The notes below the pieces were generated by a model. That model searched no databases, was not told where the DNA came from, and saw nothing but the letters and a program-made list of their open reading frames with translations. From Halorubrum sp. PV6 (GTDB taxonomy: Archaea; Halobacteriota; Halobacteria; Halobacteriales; Haloferacaceae), in the NCBI RefSeq assembly GCF_003990725.2, contig NZ_CP030064.1, forward strand, positions 2,604,001 to 2,668,000: 64,000 nt of DNA, written 5' to 3'. How positions within the stretch are numbered: the stretch's first letter is position 1; every line of letters starts with the position of its first letter. Made by a program: the position numbers and the translations under genes. Below, in pieces: positions 53,361 through 62,398 of the stretch.

Positions 53361-54194
53361 TTATAAATCGGCGGCGTCGAACGTCCAGAGTCCGACGAGC
53401 GGCGGCGCGATGGTCCAGAACACGAGCATCGACACCGCCGATATCTGCTGGTTGAGCGTCTCACCCGCGAGCAGTTGCCCGCCGAGGAACGCGCTGGAGA
53501 GCAGTTCGACGCCGCTCGTCGGGTTCGCGGCCTGGAGGAACACGCTCACCTGCTGTTGAGAGACCGGGAGCGGGTCGATCACGCCGCTCGCGGCGTTGAG
53601 GAACTGCCCGGTGACGGCGCTCCACAGCAGGACGAACAGGACGTAGACGCCGACGCTGCCGATCAGCGCGCGGCGCTGCGTCGACGCGGCCGCCGAAAAG
53701 CCGACCGAGATGGCGACGAAGACGACGCCGAGGACCGCCGCGAAGACGGTGTAACCGAGGAACGATCCCACGTTGAACGCCGCGAGCGCGCCGGTCTGTT
53801 CGAGCGCGAACAAGACGAGTCCCGGCAGCAGGAAGCCGGTGAACACCGCGAGCGACAGCGCGGCGCCCCGCCCGATCACCTTCCCGAAGACCACGTCGGC
53901 ACGGGAGTGCGGGAGCGACAGGAGCAGCTTCAGCGACCCCGACTCGCGCTCGCCGCTGATCGCGTTGTAGCCCACGACGATCCCCACGAGCGGGACGAGC
54001 GGCGTCACGAGGAACCGGCCGACGAAGAACTGCAACAACAGTTCGGTCGCGAACTGCTCTGTCCCCTGTCCGGTCGGTCTGACGACGACGGCGAACGCCG
54101 CGACGAGCAGCGAGAAGAGCGCCACGAGCGCCAGCATGCCGCGGGAGCGCACCGCGTCCTGGAAGTCCTTCTTCGCGATGGGCGCGAGGCTCAT
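53361..54194 (-). CDS. ABC-2 type exporter permease
   Basis: 277 residues with about six membrane helices. The N-terminus MSLAPIAKKDFQDAVRSRGMLALVALFSLLVAAFAVV and the helices that follow match ABC-2 permeases of the NosY/YhaP kind, with the ISGERESGSLKLLLSLPHSRADVVFGK coupling segment. It overlaps the upstream ATP-binding gene by four bases. Together they form a half-size exporter for a lipid, peptide or drug-type substrate that cannot be named from sequence. A short direct repeat of its 3' end lies 79 bases beyond the stop. Confidence 0.9.
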   Translation of the reverse strand: MSLAPIAKKDFQDAVRSRGMLALVALFSLLVAAFAVVVRPTGQGTEQFATELLLQFFVGRFLVTPLVPLVGIVVGYNAISGERESGSLKLLLSLPHSRADVVFGKVIGRGAALSLAVFTGFLLPGLVLFALEQTGALAAFNVGSFLGYTVFAAVLGVVFVAISVGFSAAASTQRRALIGSVGVYVLFVLLWSAVTGQFLNAASGVIDPLPVSQQQVSVFLQAANPTSGVELLSSAFLGGQLLAGETLNQQISAVSMLVFWTIAPPLVGLWTFDAADL

Positions 54195-55222
54195 CGGCTC
54201 ACCTCCTCGGTGTCGGCGTCGGCGTCGGCGTCGTCATCGCTGATCGCGTCGTTGTCCTCGCCGTCTTCGTCGCCGCCCTCGCTTGCGTCGTCGGCGCTCG
54301 GCGCCGGCGTCTCGCCCTCCGTGTACGCCAAGAACAGGTCTTCGAGCGACGCCTCGCGGGTGTGGAAGTCGGCGACCGCGACGCCGGCGTCCTCTAACGC
54401 GGCGATGACGCTCGTCTTCGCGTCGTCGGCACAGCTCACGACGAGCGCGTCGCCGTCGCGGTCGACGCGGCTCACGCCTTCGAGCGCGCGGACCGCGGCC
54501 GTCCCCTCGTCGACGGCCTCGGCGTCGTCGCCGACCGCTATCTCCAGCGTCTCCTCGCCGCCGACCGCCTCGCGGAGCCCCTCCACGGAGTCCTCGGCGA
54601 CGAGCTCCCCGTCGCGCAAGATCCCGACGCGGTCGCAGACGGCTTCGACCTGTTCGAGGACGTGCGAGGAGAAGAAGACGGTCGCGCCGCGGTCGGCCTC
54701 GGCGCGGACGATTTCGCGCATCTCCTTTGCGCCGGCGGGGTCGAGTCCGGAGGAGGGCTCGTCGAGGATGAGCAGGTCGGGGTCGCCGGCGAGCGCCATC
54801 GCCAAGGCGAGCCGCTGGCGCATTCCCTTCGAGTAGCCGCCGGCCGTGCGGTCGGCGGCGTCGAGAAGTCCGACCCGGTCGAGGAGCGCGTCGGGGTCGT
54901 CGGCCGCGTCCTTCGACCGGACCGCGAACGCGACGTGTTGACGCCCTGTGAGCCGGTCGTACACGGCGAAGCCGTCCGGGAGGACGCCGGTCCGCTGCCG
55001 GATCGCGACCCCGTCGGCCGTGGCGTCCTGCCCGAGGACGCGCACGGTCCCCTCGGTCGGACGGACCAGATCGAGGACCATGTCGATGGTCGTCGACTTG
55101 CCGGCGCCGTTCGGGCCGAGGAAGCCGTACACCTCGCCCGACTCGACGGTGAGATCGAGGCCGCGAACGGCCGTGACGTCGGCGAACTCCTTCGTCACGC
55201 CACGCAGTTCGATGGCGGTCAT
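54191..55222 (-). CDS. ABC transporter ATP-binding protein
   Basis: 343 residues. Walker A GFLGPNGAGKSTTID near residue 36, signature YSKGMRQRLALAMALAGDP near 134, Walker B LLILDEPSSGLDPAGAKE and switch His in VFFSSHVLEQVEA. The C-terminal 45 residues are acidic low-complexity sequence. It pairs with the overlapping ABC-2 permease as a CcmA/NatA-type exporter. The ATG at 55222 is normal (MTAIELRGVTKEFADV). No substrate-binding protein is encoded, which fits an exporter. Confidence 0.95.
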   Translation of the reverse strand: MTAIELRGVTKEFADVTAVRGLDLTVESGEVYGFLGPNGAGKSTTIDMVLDLVRPTEGTVRVLGQDATADGVAIRQRTGVLPDGFAVYDRLTGRQHVAFAVRSKDAADDPDALLDRVGLLDAADRTAGGYSKGMRQRLALAMALAGDPDLLILDEPSSGLDPAGAKEMREIVRAEADRGATVFFSSHVLEQVEAVCDRVGILRDGELVAEDSVEGLREAVGGEETLEIAVGDDAEAVDEGTAAVRALEGVSRVDRDGDALVVSCADDAKTSVIAALEDAGVAVADFHTREASLEDLFLAYTEGETPAPSADDASEGGDEDGEDNDAISDDDADADADTEEVSR

Positions 55223-55262
55223 ACCGCCCCGTTGCCGCGTCGCCAGATAAAGGGTTGCGGGT

Positions 55263-57401
55263 TTACGACCCCGCAGGCGGCCACGCGACCCCCTGCTCGG
55301 CGAGGAGGTCCGCGAACGCGTCCTCGTCGAGGACGGGCACGCCCTCGCTGTCGGCGTCGTCCCGCTTCGACCGCCCCGGACTCTCGCCGGCGACGAGGTA
55401 GTCCGTGTTGCCCGAGACGCTCGACGTGGCGTTCGCGCCGTGCGCCTCCACGTGGGCCTGCGCGTCCCCTCGGGTCGTCGACAGCGACCCGGTGAACACG
55501 AAGGTGAGCCCGTCGAGCGCGTCGCCGGCGTCGACGCTCACCGGTTCGGGGTCGACCCCGCGCTCGCGGAGGCGCTCGATCGCTGCCCGGTTCTCCTCGC
55601 TGTCGAGGAAAGACCGGATCGACTCGGCCACCGCCGGCCCCACGTCGTCGACCGCGCGGAGGTCCGCCTCGTCGGCGGCGAGGAGCGCGTCGAGGTCGCC
55701 GAAGTGCGCCGCGAGCGCGCGGGCCGTCGTCGCCCCCACGTCGGGGATGCCGAGTCCGGCGAGGAAGTCGTCGAGCGGGGGGTCGCGGGTCTCGTCGAGT
55801 TCCGCGAGCAGGTTCTCGGCGCTCGTCTCGCCCCAGCCCTCCAGCGCCGCGAGGTCCTCGGCCGTGAGGTCGTACAGGTCCGGCAGCGACTCGACGAGCC
55901 CGGCCTCGCGGAGCTGTTCGACGCGCTCCGGACCGAGCCCCTCAATGTCGAGCGCCTCCCGGCGCGCCCAGTGTTCGATCGCTCGCTCCAGTTGCGCCGG
56001 ACACCCCAGCCCGCCGGTACAGAAGGCGAGCGGGCCGTCGCGTTCGACCGGTGCGTCACACACCGGACAGGTCTCGGGGAAGGAGGCCGGCGCGTCGGCG
56101 CGCCGGTCGACCACCTCGGGGATGTAGGGGATCACGTCGCCGGCTCGGTAGACCCGCACGCGGTCGCCGACACCGACGCCGAGCGCCGCCATCATGTCCG
56201 GGTTGTGAAGCGTCGCCCGCGAGACGCTGACGCCGCCCACGTCGACCGGTTCGAGCTCCGCGACGGGCGTGAGCCGCCCCGTCCGGCCGACCTGCACCGT
56301 GAGACCCTCGACGGTCGTCGTCGCGGTCCGCGGCGGGAACTTATACGCGAACGCCCAGCGCGGCGCCCGCGCGGTCGCCCCGAGCGCCTCGCGGTGGGCG
56401 CGGTCGTCGACCGCGATCACCACCCCGTCGATGGCGTAGTTCAGCCCCTCGCGGTCGTCCATGAGCCGGTCGCGGTACGCGAGCGCGGCGCCGATGTCGT
56501 CGACGCGCTCGATCCGATCGGTGTGGCGGAGCCCGAACGACTCGAACGCGTCGAACTCCCCCCAGTGGGTGTCGGGGCGCTCGGGGCCGTCGCCCGGCTC
56601 CCACCCCAACACGTCGAAGAAGAACACGTCGAGGGGGCGTTCGGCGACGACGGACGGGTCCAACTGACGGAGGGTCCCGGCCGCGGCGTTGCGGGGGTTC
56701 GCGAACGGCTCCTCGCCGCGCTCGATCAGCGTCTCGTTGTACGCCTCGAAGGCGTCGCGGGGCATGTACACCTCGCCGCGGACCGCGAGTCGAGCGGGCG
56801 GGTCGCCGCGGAGTTGTCCGGGGACGGACCGGATCGTTCTGACCTGCTCGGTCACGTCGTCGCCCGCGGTGCCGTCGCCGCGGGTGGCGGCCCGGACGTA
56901 CTCGCCGTCCTCGTAGACGACCTCGATTGAGAGGCCGTCGAACTTCGGTTCGCAGACGTACGCGACCGAGTTCGGGTCGAATCCGTCGTCGTCGAGCCCC
57001 GTCCGGACGCGCTCGTCGAACGCGCGCACCGCGTCCGGGTCGATCGCGTTGTCGATAGAGCGCATCGGCGCGACGTGTTCGACCGTCTCCAGTTCGTCGA
57101 GCGGCTCGCCGCCGACCCGGCGCGTCGGGGAGTTCGCGGTGGGGAGGTCGAACGCGTCTTCGATCGCTCGCAGCCGGGCGAACAGCCGGTCGTACACCTC
57201 GTCGGCGATCAGCGGGTCGGCCGCCACGTAGTAGCGGTGGTCGTGCTCCCGTATCGCCGCGCGGAGCAGCGACGCCTGTTCGGTCGCCTCCGCCTTTGAG
57301 AGCGTCGCCACCGGCTCGAAGTCGGTCGGCGGCGCCTCGACGTAGGGGTTCTCGTCGGGGTCCGCGTGCCGGGGCGACGACCCGGAGTTCGCGCTCGTCA
57401 T
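55263..57401 (-). CDS. ligA: NAD-dependent DNA ligase
   Basis: 712 residues. The adenylation lysine is Lys153 in CEPKFDG, the Ia NAD-binding region is YYVAADPLIADEVYDRLFA near residue 57, and the zinc finger CPVCDAPVERDGPLAFCTGG near 445 has its four cysteines. Helix-hairpin-helix repeats and a C-terminal BRCT domain (LDGLTFVFTGSLSTTRGDAQ) complete the bacterial LigA layout. It seals nicks using NAD rather than ATP. Most archaea use ATP ligases; haloarchaea such as Haloferax carry an additional NAD ligase (called LigN) gained from bacteria. About 45 extra residues lead the protein. Confidence 0.96.
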   Translation of the reverse strand: MTSANSGSSPRHADPDENPYVEAPPTDFEPVATLSKAEATEQASLLRAAIREHDHRYYVAADPLIADEVYDRLFARLRAIEDAFDLPTANSPTRRVGGEPLDELETVEHVAPMRSIDNAIDPDAVRAFDERVRTGLDDDGFDPNSVAYVCEPKFDGLSIEVVYEDGEYVRAATRGDGTAGDDVTEQVRTIRSVPGQLRGDPPARLAVRGEVYMPRDAFEAYNETLIERGEEPFANPRNAAAGTLRQLDPSVVAERPLDVFFFDVLGWEPGDGPERPDTHWGEFDAFESFGLRHTDRIERVDDIGAALAYRDRLMDDREGLNYAIDGVVIAVDDRAHREALGATARAPRWAFAYKFPPRTATTTVEGLTVQVGRTGRLTPVAELEPVDVGGVSVSRATLHNPDMMAALGVGVGDRVRVYRAGDVIPYIPEVVDRRADAPASFPETCPVCDAPVERDGPLAFCTGGLGCPAQLERAIEHWARREALDIEGLGPERVEQLREAGLVESLPDLYDLTAEDLAALEGWGETSAENLLAELDETRDPPLDDFLAGLGIPDVGATTARALAAHFGDLDALLAADEADLRAVDDVGPAVAESIRSFLDSEENRAAIERLRERGVDPEPVSVDAGDALDGLTFVFTGSLSTTRGDAQAHVEAHGANATSSVSGNTDYLVAGESPGRSKRDDADSEGVPVLDEDAFADLLAEQGVAWPPAGS

Positions 57402-57483
57402 CGCCCGACGGTTCGGTCGGCTCGGGTTAAAAACGCGCGTTCGGCGGCGGCGGCCGGCGGGTCGGCGGTCGGCGGTCGCCGCC

Positions 57484-58659
57484 CTACGCGACCCGTTCGC
57501 CGGCAGCGAACACCGCGGTCGGGTCCTGCCACGTCGTCACGTCGTCGGTCGGATCGGCTTCGAGGAGGACGAGGTCGGCGCGGTAGCCCGTCGCGACGCG
57601 GCCCACGTCGTCGAGCCCGAGCAGGTCGGCGGCGTTGACCGTGGCGGCCGCCAGCGCCCGCGCCGGCGAGAGGCCGTAGTCGACCATGTACGCGAGTTCG
57701 GTCGGGATGTCGGCGAAGAAGTTGAACGGCGTGCCGGCGTCGGTCCCCATCGCGATGGGCACGTCGGCCGCCAGCGCGTGGTCCCACGCGTCGTCGAAGC
57801 GGTCGGCGGCGTCCTCGCCCTTTTCGACCGCGTCCTCGGGGATGCCGGCTTCGACTCCGTGGTCGGCGACCCCGCGGAGCGCGCTCGCGGTCGGCACCCA
57901 GTAGGTGCCCCGGTCGGCCATCATCTCGGCCGCTTCGCGGTCCATGAAGGTGCCGTGTTCGACGCTCGAAATGCCGGCGGCGACCGCGTTCTTGATCCCC
58001 CGCTCGCCGTGGGCGTGCGCCGCGGTCGGGGTGTCGGTCGGGGCGGCCGCGTCCGTGAACGCCGCCAGTTCGTCGGGGGTCAACTCGGGAGCGCCGGTCA
58101 CCGCCCCCTCGGTGAGGACGCCGCCGGTCGCCATACACTTCAGCACGTCCGCGCCGCGTTTGAGCTGTTCGCGGGCCGCCTTCCGGACCTCGGCCGGCCC
58201 GTCGGCCTCCCGGCCGAACCAGTTGCCGTGGCCGCCGGTCATGATGACGTTGCGGCCGCACGCGAGGACGCGCGGGCCGGGGATGTCCCCCGCCGCGACC
58301 GCCTCGCCCGCGTCGAGCGCGAGCGTCCCGCGGCTGCCGAGGTCGCGGACCGTCGTGACGCCCGCTTCGAGGGCGTCTCGGAGGTTGCCGGCGGCCCGAT
58401 AGCTCGCGGTGTAGTCGCTGTCGGCGACCGCGGTGGCGACGTCCGGGCGCCCGTCCAGCATGACGTGGACGTGGGCGTCGATCAGGCCGGGCGCGACGAC
58501 CGCGCCGGTCGCGTCGGTCTCGGCGTCGACCGCGCCCTCGCCGCCGATCTCGTCGACCGCGTCCGGGCCGACCGCGACGATGTCGCCGTCGGCGACCGCC
58601 ACGTCGGCCGCGCGGCTCCCGTCGGCGTCGACCACTCGCCCGCCTCGAATCAGGTGCAT
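57484..58659 (-). CDS. Amidohydrolase (metal-dependent hydrolase) family protein
   Basis: 391 residues. VAPGLIDAHVHVML carries the first metal HxH, ADVLKCMATGG the bridging Lys, PTAAHAHGERGIKNA and SSVEHGTFMD the second-site His residues, and GTDAGTPFN the catalytic Asp. This is the imidazolonepropionase/prolidase-like (Sgx9260-type) branch of the amidohydrolase superfamily, which hydrolyses amide or carbamate bonds in small molecules such as dipeptides. The substrate is not evident. ATG 58659 gives MHLIRGGRVVDADGSRAADVAV, the usual start of the small beta-sandwich domain. Confidence 0.88.
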   Translation of the reverse strand: MHLIRGGRVVDADGSRAADVAVADGDIVAVGPDAVDEIGGEGAVDAETDATGAVVAPGLIDAHVHVMLDGRPDVATAVADSDYTASYRAAGNLRDALEAGVTTVRDLGSRGTLALDAGEAVAAGDIPGPRVLACGRNVIMTGGHGNWFGREADGPAEVRKAAREQLKRGADVLKCMATGGVLTEGAVTGAPELTPDELAAFTDAAAPTDTPTAAHAHGERGIKNAVAAGISSVEHGTFMDREAAEMMADRGTYWVPTASALRGVADHGVEAGIPEDAVEKGEDAADRFDDAWDHALAADVPIAMGTDAGTPFNFFADIPTELAYMVDYGLSPARALAAATVNAADLLGLDDVGRVATGYRADLVLLEADPTDDVTTWQDPTAVFAAGERVA

Positions 58660-58735
58660 AGCCGCATCAGGGGCGTTCGAGTCGTAAAGACTCGGGTCGC
58701 GGTCGGCCGCGGGAGGCGACCGGACCGGCCGGACC

Positions 58736-58787
58736 GGTCTCAGGACGCGGCGGGCAGCTTCGGTCTCAAGACGCCGCTAGCAGTTTC
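58736..58787 (-). repeat. 26-bp tandem duplication at the 3' end of the glutaredoxin-like gene
   Basis: Segments 58762-58787 and 58736-58761 match in 21 of 26 positions. The first covers the last codons and stop of the gene (KLLAAS-stop); the second repeats them just past the stop (KLPAAS-stop), in a different frame to the first stop. Confidence 0.7.
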
Positions 58788-59038
58788 AGTCGCAGGTCGC
58801 GCTCCTCGACGGTGTACTTGAAAGCGGGATGGCCGTCGACGAGAACGTACGGGACGCGCTCGCCGTACTCCGCGGCCAGTTCGGGGTCCTCGTCGACGTC
58901 GACCATCTCGATAGCGACGGCCACGTCAAGGTCGGCGGCGACCGACTCGATGGTGTCACGGGCCGCGACGCAAAGCGAGCAGTCTTCGCGGGTGTACACC
59001 GTGACGGGGACGGCGTCCGACGCGTCCGGTTCGCTCAT
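58766..59038 (-). CDS. Glutaredoxin/thioredoxin-fold protein
   Basis: 90 residues. The redox motif CSLC lies in TVYTREDCSLCVAA near residue 20, and the cis-proline region reads GERVPYVLVDGHPAF, matching the small DUF836/glutaredoxin-like family. Two cysteines (CxxC) suggest dithiol chemistry in thiol-disulfide exchange, in a cytoplasm that uses gamma-glutamylcysteine rather than glutathione in haloarchaea. Partner and substrate are not evident. It is separated from the upstream malate dehydrogenase by 181 bases with no gene. Confidence 0.85.
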   Translation of the reverse strand: MSEPDASDAVPVTVYTREDCSLCVAARDTIESVAADLDVAVAIEMVDVDEDPELAAEYGERVPYVLVDGHPAFKYTVEERDLRLKLLAAS

Positions 59039-59219
59039 ACCCGAGCGTCCGGGCGGCGGCGACGAGTCGGTTTCGATCGGCGCGGACCGCGGGCGTCGCT
59101 GGCGGGGGCTCGCGTCGGTGGGAGGAAAAATCGGGGCGTTGCGACCGCGGCGCGGTCACGTCGCCGGTCGATCTGCTCGCGAACGGCGAGAGCCGGCCGG
59201 CGAGAGCCGATCTGTCTTT

Positions 59220-60134
59220 TTAAGCGATCTTGTCGTACTGCTCCGAGAGCTTGTCCGCGGCCTCATCGAGCAGGTCCGACTCGTACTCGTCGAGGTCCCA
59301 CTCGACGACCTCCTCGACGCCGTCCGCGCCGAGTTTCGCGGGCACGCCGAGCGCGGTGTCCTCGTAGCCGTACTCGCCGTCGAGGACGACGGAGCAGGGG
59401 AGCACCTCGCCGGTGTCGTTGAGGATGGCCTCGACGGTGTGAGCGACGCCGGTGGCGGGACCCCACTGCGTGGCGCCCTTGCGGCTGATCACGTCCATCG
59501 CGGACTCCTGAAGGTCCGCGAGGATCTCCTCCTTCTCGTCGGCGTCGAACGAGGGGTCGCGACCGTCGACGCGGACCTTCGAGAAGACGGGCGCCTGCGC
59601 GTCGCCGTGTTCGCCGAGGATCGTCGCCTCGACGTTCTGGACGGGCGCGTCGAAGCGCTCCGAGAGGACGTACCGGAAGCGCGCCGAGTCGAGTCGGCCG
59701 CCGAACCCGATCACGCTGTGGCGGTCGCGGTCGCCCGCCTCGTATAAATGCCGATTGAGGAGATCGACCGGGTTGGAGGTCGTGACGGTGACGAAGTCGT
59801 CGTTGTGTTCGGCGAGCGAGGAGCCGATGTCGGCCATGATCGGCGCGTTGTCGCCGGCCAGATCGATCCGGGTCTGGCCCTCCTGGCGCGGGATGCCGGC
59901 CGTGATCACGACGACGTCCGAGCCGGCGGTGTCTGCGTACTCGCCCTGCCGGACGGTCGTGTTCGAGTCGTAAGCGACGCCGTGGTTGGTGTCGGCCGCC
60001 TGTCCGATCGTCGTCTCACGCTGGTCCGGAATGTCGACGAAGACGAGCTCGTCGACCACGTCTCGCAACGCGAGGTTGTACCCGGCTGCAGCACCGACAG
60101 TGCCCGCCGCACCGATGACGCTTACCTTTGTCAT
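59220..60134 (-). CDS. mdh: Malate dehydrogenase
   Basis: 304 residues from ATG 60134 ([19 protein letters not shown]); an in-frame ATG-like start at 60185 is not conserved. The NAD fingerprint GAAGTVG, the substrate-binding arginines in [12 protein letters not shown], and the catalytic His in [15 protein letters not shown] define the L-lactate/malate dehydrogenase family. The three Arg residues and Asp-rich surface are like the well-studied Haloarcula halophilic enzyme. It oxidises malate to oxaloacetate in the TCA cycle. It stands alone. Confidence 0.96.
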   Translation of the reverse strand: MTKVSVIGAAGTVGAAAGYNLALRDVVDELVFVDIPDQRETTIGQAADTNHGVAYDSNTTVRQGEYADTAGSDVVVITAGIPRQEGQTRIDLAGDNAPIMADIGSSLAEHNDDFVTVTTSNPVDLLNRHLYEAGDRDRHSVIGFGGRLDSARFRYVLSERFDAPVQNVEATILGEHGDAQAPVFSKVRVDGRDPSFDADEKEEILADLQESAMDVISRKGATQWGPATGVAHTVEAILNDTGEVLPCSVVLDGEYGYEDTALGVPAKLGADGVEEVVEWDLDEYESDLLDEAADKLSEQYDKIA

Positions 60135-60260
60135 ACCGTGTACACTCGCGACCGGACGGCGAGTAAACGTTTCGGAACCCCGCAACTGCCCGCACCGAGC
60201 GGGCCCGCGAGCCGCCCCGTCGCGAAACGCCTAACTCCGGTCGTCACCCATCGCCTGCTA

Positions 60261-60854
60261 GTGCCGACGTTCCGCTACCCGTGCCCCGGCTGCCGGACGA
60301 CCAACAGCCTTCACGACGCCGACTGCGAGTTCGAGGGTGTGAGCTGGCCGACCATCGAGAAGGCGTACACGGACCTGCTGACCGTCCTCACCGCCGAGCC
60401 GGACGGGCTGGCCGAGTCCACGCTTCGCGAAGCGGTCCACGGCGAGTGGGGCGGGCTCCACAAGGCCGCGCTCAACGCCTTGGCGCGCGAGCAGCGCGTC
60501 GTCGAGGAGGGCGGTCGGCTCCGGCTCCTCACCGCCGCCGAGTTCAAGGAGCTCGTCTCGGAGCCGACCCGCGACCCCATGCGGACCGTCTACGAGTACG
60601 GCTCCGTCCCCGGCTGTCACGACAACGCCGTCTTCGCGATGGTCGCGTGGTACGAGATGGTCGGGCTCTCGTGGCCCGAGACCCGCGAGAACGTCGTCGA
60701 GTGGCTCCGCGAGTCGGGCGCGTGGGACCGCGGCGGCTTCGAGGAGTCGACGCCCGAGGAGCTCGTCGACGCCAAGCGACACGTGTACGACGAGGGGTAC
60801 GGCTGGAAGGAGAAGGGGCAGGCGGCGAAACGCGTCATCGAGCGTCACGTGTAG
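60261..60854 (+). CDS. Hypothetical haloarchaeal protein with N-terminal Cys cluster
   Basis: 197 residues from GTG 60261; the longer frame from 59748 lies opposite mdh and is excluded. The N-terminus PTFRYPCPGCRTTNSLHDADCEF has three to four Cys/His that could bind zinc. The middle (ESTLREAVHGEWGGLHKAALNALAREQRVVEEGGRLRLLTA) looks like a winged helix, and the rest is helical and acidic with WPETRENVVEWLRESGAWDRGGFEE. The combination suggests a DNA- or RNA-interacting protein, but no known family function applies. It may be specific to haloarchaea. Confidence 0.75.
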   Translation: MPTFRYPCPGCRTTNSLHDADCEFEGVSWPTIEKAYTDLLTVLTAEPDGLAESTLREAVHGEWGGLHKAALNALAREQRVVEEGGRLRLLTAAEFKELVSEPTRDPMRTVYEYGSVPGCHDNAVFAMVAWYEMVGLSWPETRENVVEWLRESGAWDRGGFEESTPEELVDAKRHVYDEGYGWKEKGQAAKRVIERHV

Positions 60855-60944
60855 CGGCTCGACTCGGAACCGGGTCGCAATTCAAATCACGCCCCCGACC
60901 GCGCTCTCCCGCCTTTTTAAGTTCGCCCGAGGTCTCTCACCACC

Positions 60945-62336
60945 GTGACACATCCGGAGGGGGGCGCGGCCGACGACGGCCTCGACGACGTCGCCGAGGC
61001 CGTGCCGGACGCTGACGACGACGCGCAGCCGCCCGCCGTCGCCAACCCGCGGCGCGCGCTCGCGGTCGTGATCGGCGTCGTGTTCATCGATCTGGTCGGC
61101 TTCGGGATCGTGATTCCGATCCTCCCCTTTTACGTGCGGTCGTTCGGCGTCAGCGACGCCTTCATCGGCCTGCTGGCGGCGTCGTACTCGCTCGCGCAGT
61201 TCCTCGCGGCGCCGACGCTCGGGCGGCTCTCGGACCGGATCGGACGCCGGCCCGTCCTCCTCGCGTCGCTCGCGGCCGCCGGCGTCGCGTGGGTGACGTT
61301 CGGCTACGCCGGGGTCGCGGGCGAGCGCTTCGGCACCGTCGCCGCGCTCGCGACGCTTTTCGCCTCCCGGACGCTCGCGGGCGCGATGGGCGGGAACATC
61401 GCCGCCGCGCAGGCGTACGTCGCCGACATCACGCCGCGGGACCGGCGGGCGGGCGCGCTGGGGCTCATCGGCGCCGCGTTCGGCCTCGGGTTCGTCTTCG
61501 GTCCGGCCATCGGCGGCCTGCTCGCCGCCGACCCCGTGGTGGCGCGCGCCGACGCGCTCCTCCCCGCCTTCGTGCCGGCGACGGCGTACTCGCTCCCGAG
61601 TTTCGCCGCGGCCGGCATGAGTTTCCTCGCCGTCGGCGTCGGCGCCCGCTTCCTCGAGGAGCCAGCGCGCACGCGGTCGACCGCGGACGCCGGGCGCAGG
61701 CGGACCACCGCGATCGGCCAGTTCCGCGAGGCGCTCGCCTCGGCCGCGCTCCGCCCGCTGACGCTCACGTACTTCGTCGTCGCCGTCGCGTTCGCGGGCG
61801 TACAAGTGATGTTCATCCCGTACGTCGCGGACGCGTTCGGCTACGACGCGACCGCCGCGGCGTTCCTCCTCACCTACGTCGGCGTCCTCGGTGCGGTGAA
61901 CCAGGGCGTCCTCGTCGGGCGGCTCTCGCGGGTCGTCTCCTCGCGGACGCTCGTGGCGGGCGGGGCGGTCGTCCTCGGCGCCGCGCTCGTCGCCATCCCC
62001 GCGACCGGCCTCGTCGACGGCGCGTTCGGGGGCGTCGCCCTCGGCGGCCCGTCGTGGCTCACGCTCCCGCTCGTCGCGCTCCTCCTCGCGCTCGCGGCGC
62101 TGTCGCTCGGGAACGCGCTCGTGAACGTCTCGCTGGCGACGCTCGTCTCCACGTCCGCCGACGACGCGGCACAGGGCGCGGCCTTCGGCGTGACGCAGGG
62201 GGCGTCGAGCCTCGGTCGAACCGTCGGCCCGCCCCTGATGGCCGCGCTCTACACCGTCGCCGTCGCGTCGCCGTTCCTCGCCGGCGCGCTCCTGCTCGTT
62301 CCCGTGGCCGTCGCGTTCGGTCGCCGCCGCGAGTGA
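60945..62336 (+). CDS. Major facilitator superfamily transporter (DHA1/TetA-like)
   Basis: 463 residues from GTG 60945. After an acidic leader of about 35 residues come twelve predicted membrane helices. The loop 2-3 motif RLSDRIGRRPVLL (motif A of DHA1 transporters) and the motif C-like GLGFVFGPAIGG in helix 5 place it in the drug:proton antiporter group similar to TetA. It probably exports a hydrophobic compound, but substrate is unknown. A cttttTAAg TATA-like element precedes it. The gene stands between a hypothetical and a histidine kinase. Confidence 0.9.
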   Translation: MTHPEGGAADDGLDDVAEAVPDADDDAQPPAVANPRRALAVVIGVVFIDLVGFGIVIPILPFYVRSFGVSDAFIGLLAASYSLAQFLAAPTLGRLSDRIGRRPVLLASLAAAGVAWVTFGYAGVAGERFGTVAALATLFASRTLAGAMGGNIAAAQAYVADITPRDRRAGALGLIGAAFGLGFVFGPAIGGLLAADPVVARADALLPAFVPATAYSLPSFAAAGMSFLAVGVGARFLEEPARTRSTADAGRRRTTAIGQFREALASAALRPLTLTYFVVAVAFAGVQVMFIPYVADAFGYDATAAAFLLTYVGVLGAVNQGVLVGRLSRVVSSRTLVAGGAVVLGAALVAIPATGLVDGAFGGVALGGPSWLTLPLVALLLALAALSLGNALVNVSLATLVSTSADDAAQGAAFGVTQGASSLGRTVGPPLMAALYTVAVASPFLAGALLLVPVAVAFGRRRE

Positions 62337-62398
62337 CGGGGCGCCGAGCGGCGCGATAGTTTTACACCCCGCGTGGTCATCGCAATCGGTATCGACAG

